DNA of 64,000 bases from Nocardia niigatensis NBRC 100131. GTDB lineage: Bacteria; Actinomycetota; Actinomycetes; Mycobacteriales; Mycobacteriaceae. The position numbers and the translations under genes are program-made. Under the pieces are notes generated by a model. The model did no database searches. It had not been told where the DNA came from and was given only the letters and a program-made list of their open reading frames with translations. The stretch is from positions 1 through 64,000 of the forward strand of contig NZ_BAGC01000108.1 in NCBI RefSeq assembly GCF_000308655.1, in the 5' to 3' direction. Below are positions 58,649-64,000 of this stretch, piece by piece. The stretch's first letter is position 1. Every line of letters starts with the position of its first letter.

Positions 58649-58680
58649 GCAGTGTCATGCGATCGCAGTGTCATGCGATC
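58649..58680 (+). repeat. Perfect 16-bp tandem duplication
   Basis: GCAGTGTCATGCGATC occurs twice without spacer. It lies in the gene-poor stretch. No function is apparent. Confidence 0.85.
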
Positions 58681-58789
58681 CACACGCCTTCAGGCGCCGA
58701 CCCGACCATTGAACGCGACGAAGTGGTCGCGATCACATCGGTGCTCATGTTCGCGAGACCCCGACAGCCGGAGAATCCTCGGATCAATG

Positions 58790-59185
58790 TCAGGGGCTGT
58801 GCGGGGCCTGTCCAGAATCAGTCCCCCGCCGCGTCTCACCTGACTTCGTATCCGGATCGATCTTATCCGCGCGCTCCCACTCCTTGTCCAGCTCGGTTCG
58901 CGAATCCGCCGCCTCGCCGCGCTGCATGTGCGTCTGTTGGGCAAGCTGCTCGGCCTGCGCCGCCTTGGCCTCGCTTTCGGCCTTTACCGCCCGGCTCCTG
59001 GCGGCAATCTCATCCGCCCGCGCCTCCCGCTGAGCGACCTCGAATTCCTGTTCCGCCGCGCGGTCCCGGATACCCGCAGCTTCGACCCGCTGATGTTCGC
59101 GCCGTTTGCGCATCAACAACCAGGCCACAAGCAAAATGATCACAACCGCGACGACGATGATCACGATCACAATGGTGGTGCTCAT
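58790..59185 (-). CDS. Membrane-anchored coiled-coil protein, unknown function
   Basis: The 131-residue protein has one N-terminal transmembrane helix (TTIVIVIIVVAVVIILLVAW), a basic stop-transfer segment (LLMRKRREHQR), then a long charged Ala/Glu/Gln-rich helix likely to form a coiled coil, and a polar tail. This layout recurs in small actinobacterial stress-associated proteins. ATG at 59185 is used. A 60-bp piece of this gene is repeated in inverted orientation at 60980-61040. The anchored helix would face the cytosol or the cell wall; topology is uncertain. Confidence 0.75.
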   Translation of the reverse strand: MSTTIVIVIIVVAVVIILLVAWLLMRKRREHQRVEAAGIRDRAAEQEFEVAQREARADEIAARSRAVKAESEAKAAQAEQLAQQTHMQRGEAADSRTELDKEWERADKIDPDTKSGETRRGTDSGQAPHSP

Positions 59186-59481
59186 CTTTTGACTCCTCGC
59201 ACCCGCCCCCATCTACCATAACGCCACTCGACGACCTCTGAACTGGGAAAATAATCGATCGGATGCCCAGGCTGATCCGGCCCCGCAGCTACCGCCAGCG
59301 GGGAAGGCGGAGCTACGCTGACAGCGCGGCGAAACCACACAACGGACCGCCTGTGATAGCCGATATCGGGTGAGTTCCCGGAGACGCCCGGCCGCACGGT
59401 CGGCTTCGGGACCGCGCTCCCACACACCGCTCGTCGCACCTCCAGCGGAGCTCGCACCACCACTGATACGAGGCGAGACCA

Positions 59482-60345
59482 TTGCCCGACAACAACCCAT
59501 CCTCTCCGTCGACCGGCGGATCGTCGTCGGCGTCGTTCGAAAACTCGTCCTCGGTCGCGGGCCGGGTGGCTCAGAACAGCATCTTCGAACGATCAGCCCG
59601 CGCGGGCTTCGTCGTAAGCGGCATCGTGCACCTGATCATCGGCTACATCGCCATCCGTATCGCCCTCGGCGGCGCGGCGGGCACGGCCGACCAATCCGGA
59701 GCCATGGCGGAACTGGGCGCCAAGCCGGGCGGCGTCATCGCCCTGTGGGTGTGCGTCGTCGCATTCGGGCTGATGGCGCTGTGGCGGCTCGCCGAAGCGG
59801 CACTCGGCAGCGCGTCCGAACCCGCCGCCGACAGTAAGAAATCCGAAGCGATCGATCGCGTCAAGGCGGCTGGGCTGGCGGTGGTCTATTTCGCCTTCGC
59901 TCTCTCCGCGTTCGAATTCGCCCGCGGCAGTGGCAAGTCCAGCAGCGGCCAGAGCACGGGGATCACCGCCCGCATGATGCAAACCACCGCCGGCACGATC
60001 GCCCTCATCGCTGGCGGGCTGATCATCATCGCGATCGGCGGCTACCACGTCTACAAAGGAGTGAGCCAGAGCTTCCTCGAGGACCTCGAGGGCGCCACCA
60101 GCGACCTCGTACGAAGGTTGGGCACGGTCGGATACATCGCCAAAGGGCTGGCCATCGCCGCGGTCGGGTTGCTGGTTATCCTCGCCGTGAGTCGATCCGA
60201 GCCGGACAAAGCTGCCGGACTCGACGGCGCCTTCAAAACCGTGGGAGCTCAACCCTACGGAGCGGCCCTCCTGATCGTGGCGGGCCTGGGCATCATCACC
60301 TACGGCCTCTACAGCTTCGCTATGGCCCGGTACACCAAGATGTAG
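59482..60345 (+). CDS. DUF1206 membrane protein
   Basis: The 287-residue protein has a Ser/Asn-rich cytosolic N-terminus and three repeats of a two-helix unit (starting near FERSARAGFVVSGIVHLIIG, DRVKAAGLAVVYFAFALSAF, and VRRLGTVGYIAKGLAIAAVG), about six transmembrane helices. This is the DUF1206 pattern. Its function is unknown; genes of this family are often stress-induced in actinobacteria (general recollection). The start is TTG at 59482 after AGGCGAG. Confidence 0.85.
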   Translation: MPDNNPSSPSTGGSSSASFENSSSVAGRVAQNSIFERSARAGFVVSGIVHLIIGYIAIRIALGGAAGTADQSGAMAELGAKPGGVIALWVCVVAFGLMALWRLAEAALGSASEPAADSKKSEAIDRVKAAGLAVVYFAFALSAFEFARGSGKSSSGQSTGITARMMQTTAGTIALIAGGLIIIAIGGYHVYKGVSQSFLEDLEGATSDLVRRLGTVGYIAKGLAIAAVGLLVILAVSRSEPDKAAGLDGAFKTVGAQPYGAALLIVAGLGIITYGLYSFAMARYTKM

Positions 60346-60728
60346 TCGGATAACAGCCGAAGCGACAATGGCTCGAGCGTTATTGCTCCCGGTCTTCGCG
60401 CAGAAGAACTGCTCCTGATCCGCGCCGACCACACCGGCTCGTGAACGCATGGCTGACCGATCCCTGTGCGGTGCATCTCAGCCCGAACGCACCGCCGCAA
60501 CACTGCCGAGCTGCGACTTCGATCGACAGGGGGGTGTACATCCCTGGTCCTGAGGCGTCTACTGGAATATGCAGCGCATCGGGTTGATCATCGTGGCTTT
60601 GTTCTTCCCGTGGCCGTGGTCGGGTGGGCGTAGTGAGCGGTGCTGGCATTGGCACATAATCGATACCAGCACTGGAGGGTTTCTCGGGCCCCTCGAGTAC
60701 AGCAGCGAAAAGAAGCCAGGTACCGACC
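60346..60728. other. Intergenic stretch without recognisable gene
   Basis: These 383 bases between the DUF1206 gene and the DUF6131 microprotein have lower GC than the surroundings. I see no hairpin with a T tract, no repeat and no coding-like frame. A promoter for the downstream microprotein is likely near its 3' end. Confidence 0.5.
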
Positions 60729-60884
60729 ATGATCGTTCTCGGAGTCATTCTTCTTATTGTTGGGTTCATATTTGGTATCCCGATCCTGTGGACCATCGGG
60801 ATTGTGGTCCTCGTCATCGGTCTCGCGTTGCTGCTGTTGGGGTCGATGGGCCACGCCGTTGGCGGCCGACGCCACTACTACTGA
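60729..60884 (+). CDS. DUF6131-type 51-residue membrane microprotein
   Basis: ATG at 60729 opens a 51-codon frame with two hydrophobic helices (IVLGVILLIVGFIFGIPILW and TIGIVVLVIGLALLLLGSMG) and the tail VGGRRHYY. The start MIVLGVILL, the central PILWTIG and the GGRRHYY end are characteristic of a small actinobacterial membrane family that I recall as DUF6131. A hairpin-like membrane insertion is likely. Its function is unknown. Confidence 0.85.
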   Translation: MIVLGVILLIVGFIFGIPILWTIGIVVLVIGLALLLLGSMGHAVGGRRHYY

Positions 60885-60953
60885 CCACTGGATCCCGTTC
60901 GCACTCCTGATCCCGGCCGCCGTACCGCTGCCAGGCTGACCGCGCTCAGCGGC

Positions 60954-61050
60954 GGGCCGAGCAACTTCCAGCAGGCGAACATGCATCGCGGCGAGGCGGC
61001 GGACTCGCGAACCGAGCTGGAAAAGGAGTGGGAGCGCGCGAATAAGGTCA
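60954..61050 (+). pseudogene. Fragment of the 58790 coiled-coil gene, inverted
   Basis: The frame around 60981 reads QQANMHRGEAADSRTELEKE and then WERANK, matching QQTHMQRGEAADSRTELDKE and WERADK in the intact leftward gene. About 60 bp (60980-61040) are nearly identical to the complement of 58868-58928. The helix start, the transmembrane segment and the tail are missing, so this is a broken duplicate. Confidence 0.8.
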
Positions 61051-61213
61051 CCTTACAGGCATTGTGCCGTATCCCTGAATATCTCACATCTTTTGAAATC
61101 AGGCAGCTCTCTTGATCATTCTCGGAGTAGCCTCCTCATCGCCGGATTCCCTTTCGTAATTCCGGCCGTGCCGCGATTATCCGTTGTGGCGACCTGAATA
61201 AAGGAGGAAACGG

Positions 61214-61420
61214 GTGATGCGTCGTCTGATGTCATTGCTGGTGCTCGTATGGCTGATCATCGGGGTGATCGCGGCGGGTCAGCGTGGATACTTCACCCAC
61301 CGGGAGCAGAACTGCGCAAGTGTGGGAACCATCGCGGTCACGGTGATCGCCGGGCCCTTGAACTATGCGGGAGTCAACCCTAAGGTCACCAACTGCAACG
61401 TTCCCAAACCCAGCCCGTAG
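61214..61420 (+). CDS. Small exported or membrane protein, unknown function
   Basis: The 67- or 68-residue protein has an N-terminal hydrophobic helix (LMSLLVLVWLIIGVIAAGQR), two cysteines (QNCAS and TNCNV) and a second hydrophobic part (VGTIAVTVIAGPLNYAGVNP). Very similar small proteins with GQRGYF and EQNC motifs occur across mycolata (recollection). AAGGAGG lies upstream; GTG at 61214 or ATG at 61217 can serve as start. Function is unknown. Confidence 0.75.
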   Translation: MMRRLMSLLVLVWLIIGVIAAGQRGYFTHREQNCASVGTIAVTVIAGPLNYAGVNPKVTNCNVPKPSP

Positions 61421-61542
61421 GCCGCCGATCGCACAGTGAGGCGCTGTTTCCACAATCGGCGTCTGGGTATGTCGAGTTGGCATAGGTCGAGGAAGAGGGC
61501 GGTTGCGATGCGGCAGGCACTCACGGTGTTTTTCGAAGAAGA

Positions 61543-62010
61543 GTGTGCGGGGCCCATGCGGGCGTCGACGATCAGGATAAGGCTGTCGCGGTGGTGAACC
61601 ACCTGCGCCCCTGGTTGCCGACCCTGGTCGAACGCGGGGTCCTCATCGACCAGCACATGTCGTTCTGGTTGGCCCGTCCTTCCGAGAGTCATCCCACTGT
61701 GGAGGTGCGAGCAGCCGATACCGCTGCGACCGCCGACGACGCTGTGCTGCAAGCGGTGCTCACCCGAGGCTTGGTGCAAACGGCGTTGCGCATGCCGGCA
61801 GAGGGAATCGAAGGACCGCGCATCGACGATCAGATGGAGGCGGCCGCGGTGTGTCACGGCACCGGTGCCACCCGACAACGGATCGCCGCACCCCTGGGCA
61901 TCGGCGACCTTGTCGGTGCTTTTCGACTGACGAGCGAGGGTATGCCCCTTTCCGCCGGCGGACATGATTGCTCTGCCGTATTCGCGCCACCCCGCGGATC
62001 CACGCCATGA
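61543..62010 (+). CDS. Hypothetical protein coupled to the AI-2E transporter gene
   Basis: The 155-residue frame has good GC3 bias and a 4-nt ATGA overlap with the next gene, which supports it being real. It has no signal peptide or transmembrane helix. Segments such as AVAVVNHLRPWLPTLVERG and LTRGLVQTALRMPAEGIEGP look helical. No family is recognised. The start (GTG at 61543) is uncertain; an ATG at 61508 opens another frame that would require a shift. Confidence 0.5.
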   Translation: MCGAHAGVDDQDKAVAVVNHLRPWLPTLVERGVLIDQHMSFWLARPSESHPTVEVRAADTAATADDAVLQAVLTRGLVQTALRMPAEGIEGPRIDDQMEAAAVCHGTGATRQRIAAPLGIGDLVGAFRLTSEGMPLSAGGHDCSAVFAPPRGSTP

Positions 62011-63215
62011 ACGAAGACAACGACCGCGGCCGAACCGAGGAGCGCCATACCACTGACGGGCCAGAGCAGGGCCACAGTGATCTGGTCGCGCAACCCCACA
62101 CCACCGACGAAGGCGGACCGATCATTGCCGCGGAAGCGGCGGCGGCGCGGGCCAGCACGACGCAGAACCCGCTGGGCAAGCCCGGGCGGCGATTCGATCC
62201 GCGATCGCCGTTCATGGTCGGCATGGCAGGCGCTGCCGGGGTCGCGGTGACCTACGGCGCGATCCAGGTAGTGATCGCCGCCAGTCAAGTGCTGGTCTTG
62301 ATCACCATCGCGCTGTTCCTGGCAATAGGTTTGGAACCTGTCGTGTCGTGGCTGGTTCGGCCTTGGTTTCCGCGATGGGCGGCCGTGACCGTGGTATTCG
62401 TGGTCGCGATCGGCTTGCTGGCCGGGTTCCTCGCGGCCGCGATACCTCCGCTGGTCACCCAAGGCAGCGCGCTGGTCCACAACGCTCCGGACTACGTCAA
62501 CCATCTTGCGCAACGATATCCACTCATCGACGCGCTCAACACTCGTTTCCATCTCCAGGACCGAGTCCAGCAGTGGGTGGGGTCGGATCCCTCGAACCTG
62601 GCCGGTGGTGTCCTCGGCGCGGGCCGCCTCGTCTTCAGCATCGTCAGCGGCACGGTGATCGTCGCTGTGCTGACCGGCTACTTCATGGCCAATTTCGCAC
62701 AGGTTCGCGCCTCGATCTACCGGCTGTTTCCGCGCTCGCGCCGACCGCGAGCGATCCTGATCGGCGACGAGATCTTCACGAAGGTCGGCGGCTACATCCT
62801 CGGGAATTTGGTCATCTCGGTGATAACCGCGGTGTTGACCTTCATCTGGCTGATGATCTTCGACGTGCCCTACCCGCTGTTGCTGGCCATCCTGGTCGCC
62901 GTCCTCGACTTGATCCCGGTGGTGGGTTCCACCATCGCCGGGATCATCGTGGCCCTGGTCGCGCTCACCGTATCCATACCCGTCACAGTGGCCACCGTCA
63001 TCTTCTTCATCGTCCTGCGGCTGTTCGAGGACTACGTACTCGTGCCCAGAATCATCGGCAGAACGGTCCGGGTGCCGGCGATCGTGACGGTGGTGTCGGT
63101 TCTGCTCGGTGGCGCGTTGCTCGGGATAGTCGGCGCCCTGCTCGCCATCCCGGTCGCCGCAGCAGTGCTGCTGATCATCAGTGAAACGGTATTGCCGTCC
63201 CTGGACGACAGCTGA
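62007..63215 (+). CDS. AI-2E family transporter
   Basis: The 402-residue protein has a polar N-terminal tail of about 65 residues, then about 7-8 transmembrane helices. The AI-2E (PF01594) features VLVLITIALFLAIGLEPVV, GYILGNLVISVITAV and LIPVVGSTIAGI are present. The family includes exporters of signalling molecules and Na+/H+-type antiporters in stress responses; the name does not prove autoinducer transport. ATG at 62007 overlaps the upstream stop. Confidence 0.88.
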   Translation: MNEDNDRGRTEERHTTDGPEQGHSDLVAQPHTTDEGGPIIAAEAAAARASTTQNPLGKPGRRFDPRSPFMVGMAGAAGVAVTYGAIQVVIAASQVLVLITIALFLAIGLEPVVSWLVRPWFPRWAAVTVVFVVAIGLLAGFLAAAIPPLVTQGSALVHNAPDYVNHLAQRYPLIDALNTRFHLQDRVQQWVGSDPSNLAGGVLGAGRLVFSIVSGTVIVAVLTGYFMANFAQVRASIYRLFPRSRRPRAILIGDEIFTKVGGYILGNLVISVITAVLTFIWLMIFDVPYPLLLAILVAVLDLIPVVGSTIAGIIVALVALTVSIPVTVATVIFFIVLRLFEDYVLVPRIIGRTVRVPAIVTVVSVLLGGALLGIVGALLAIPVAAAVLLIISETVLPSLDDS

Positions 63216-63322
63216 CTATCGGCGTTCGGCTCCATAGCCCGGCGGACAGCCGTCACGGGCGCGCGTCGAACGGATGACCACGACGGGCCATCCGGTCGCG
63301 ATCGACGCTGGCCAACGCCTGG

Positions 63323-63496
63323 TCAGTGGCGGAAGGCGTCCTTGACCTTCTCGCCCGCATCCTTGAGGTTGGACTTGGCCTGATCGGCCTTGCCCTCGTT
63401 CTGCTTACTCTTGTCGTCGGCGGCCTTGCCGTACTTCTCCTTGGCCTTACCGGCGAGTTCCTCGGCTTTGTTCTTTGCCTTGTCTGCAGTGCCCAT
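63323..63496 (-). CDS. CsbD-like stress protein
   Basis: The 57-residue hydrophilic protein is rich in Lys, Ala and Glu. AEELAGKAKEKYGKAADD and DQAKSNLKDAGEKVKDAF are the CsbD-family repeats. Such proteins are abundant under general stress in many bacteria; their mechanism is unknown. ATG at 63496 has AAAGGAGC upstream. It converges with the AI-2E transporter gene. Confidence 0.88.
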   Translation of the reverse strand: MGTADKAKNKAEELAGKAKEKYGKAADDKSKQNEGKADQAKSNLKDAGEKVKDAFRH

Positions 63497-63937
63497 GATT
63501 GCGGCTCCTTTGTTCGAAGGTGCCGGCCTGCTATTTCCAGCCGGTCCTCTGGCGGGTAGCCCACATTCGGGCGGCCAAACAACGGCCCGCCAACGCAGTG
63601 TTCTCGGCACCCGCTCGGTCATCACCGAAGCGAGTGTGAGCTGGTTCGCTATCCCGACCGAAATAGGCGGTAATGCATCCGCCCGCGATCTTCGACGCGG
63701 GCAGCGGTAGACGTACTACTGGCGCTAGCGGCCCATGTCCGCGCTCTCGGTCTCGAACACCTGCATCGCCGACACCACTCCTCGCAGGTTCCGCAGAATG
63801 CCAACGGGCGCAGCCACTTCGACCAATCCGGAGTACGAGGTCGAACAGGTCGCCCTGCATCGTGTGGTCACAGTCGCAGGCCCTGCCGAGCGTCTCGACC
63901 TAACGAGGCGGAGTATCCGCAGGTGAAAGGGGGTGTG
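63497..63937. other. Intergenic stretch before tRNA-Met
   Basis: These 441 bases contain the csbD promoter at the left. The last 40 bases match the flank of the degenerate tRNA copy at 58472-58512. I see no integrase or other gene. Confidence 0.5.
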
Positions 63938-64000
63938 TGGGGCGGGCGGGGCTCGAACCCGCGACCAATGGATTATGAGTCCACGGCTCTAACCGACTGA
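63938..64000 (-). tRNA. tRNA-Met (anticodon CAU), 5' end beyond the window
   Basis: Read leftward from the edge, the D arm (GTCGGTTAGAGC) is followed by anticodon stem GTGGA/TCCAT with loop CTCATAA (anticodon CAU), a five-base variable loop, T arm GCGGG/CCCGC around TTCGAGC, acceptor strand CCGCCCC and discriminator A. About 10-12 bases of the 5' end are outside. The anticodon stem lacks the GGG/CCC pairs of the initiator, so it is elongator tRNA-Met, or less likely tRNA-Ile2. Confidence 0.88.

Larger units (their letters stand above)
58239..58789. other. Gene-poor stretch with decayed repeats
   Basis: No convincing gene is seen in these 551 bases. The longest frames have Arg/Ser/His-rich shadow-like translations. 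The stretch contains a decayed copy of tRNA-Met and its flank (58472-58580), a perfect 16-bp tandem repeat (58649-58680), and a third AGTGTCAT word near 58380. Confidence 0.6.

Noticed and set aside
61363..61965. 200-codon minus-strand frame opposite the hypothetical protein at 61543
   Set aside because: His/Ser/Arg-rich shadow; the plus strand has the better codon bias and the ATGA coupling to the next gene.
58239..63937. Prophage or conjugative element
   Set aside because: Despite the tRNA-linked repeat, no integrase, relaxase, capsid, terminase or toxin-antitoxin gene is present. The genes are ordinary small stress and membrane families.
1..64000. CRISPR array or cas genes
   Set aside because: No regularly spaced repeats of 23-40 bp and no Cas-like protein were seen.

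Overview
The window reads as chromosome of a mycolic-acid-producing actinobacterium, most likely Nocardia or a close relative. GC content is high with strong GC3, GTG and TTG starts are common, the gene order ahpE / DUF3052 / lipoprotein / aceE / mabR / fabD-acpM-kasA-accD6 matches the Mycobacterium tuberculosis Rv2238c-Rv2247 neighbourhood, and there are two tandem antigen-85-type mycolyltransferase genes. The genus is inferred from gene content; no 16S gene is present.

Layout. 1-11.2 kb: end of an NHL-propeller gene, tRNA-Val(UAC), ahpE, DUF3052, a lipoprotein, pyruvate dehydrogenase E1 (aceE), and the FAS-II module. MabR sits directly upstream of fabD-acpM-kasA-accD6, and an exact TTTTGT-N9-ACAAAA MabR box lies in front of fabD. 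kasB is absent; its usual place holds a heavily structured leader ahead of accD6. 11.2-21.1 kb: FAD oxidase, small lipoprotein, DUF3145, two beta-lactamase-fold hydrolases around an internally deleted amino-acid permease pseudogene, agmatine deiminase, an APH-like phosphotransferase, and a fused aminodeoxychorismate synthase with a structured leader. 21.2-28.6 kb: a TerD/DUF2510/zinc-ribbon/HNH fusion protein, an NmrA-like reductase, an FG-GAP-like lipoprotein, an MFS transporter with a metal-site ArsR repressor, and a Baeyer-Villiger-type monooxygenase with an altered fingerprint.

28.6-36.7 kb: tandem mycolyltransferases, a hotdog thioesterase, and a TetR gene divergent from a four-gene oxidation operon (PF10118 metalloprotein, ferredoxin-type reductase, Baeyer-Villiger monooxygenase, short-chain dehydrogenase). 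36.7-44.4 kb: decayed sequence and a frameshifted small secreted protein, a cobalamin riboswitch controlling metE, and the methylcitrate operon prpDBC. 44.4-53.0 kb: a secreted glycine-rich protein, then a leftward seven-gene catabolic cluster (quinone oxidoreductase, TauD-like dioxygenase, BKACE enzyme, MFS carrier, small hydrolase, CoA-transferase A and B) divergent from an AraC-type regulator. This looks like conversion of an imported compound to a beta-keto acid, cleavage with acetyl-CoA to acetoacetate, and activation of the acetoacetate.

53.1-58.2 kb: SGNH hydrolase, an iron-box-controlled bfd-bfr pair, a basic amino-acid decarboxylase, and a Cys-rich zinc protein. 58.2-64.0 kb is different: small membrane and stress proteins (DUF1206, DUF6131, AI-2E transporter, CsbD), long gene-poor gaps, a 60-bp inverted repeat with a gene fragment, and a decayed copy of the tRNA-Met and its flank whose intact version lies at the right edge. 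It looks like an accessory segment at a tRNA locus, although no integrase is visible.

Strongest candidates for undescribed biology: the TerD-HNH fusion, the BKACE cluster, the PF10118 protein paired with a [2Fe-2S] reductase, and the structured leaders of accD6 and pabAB.
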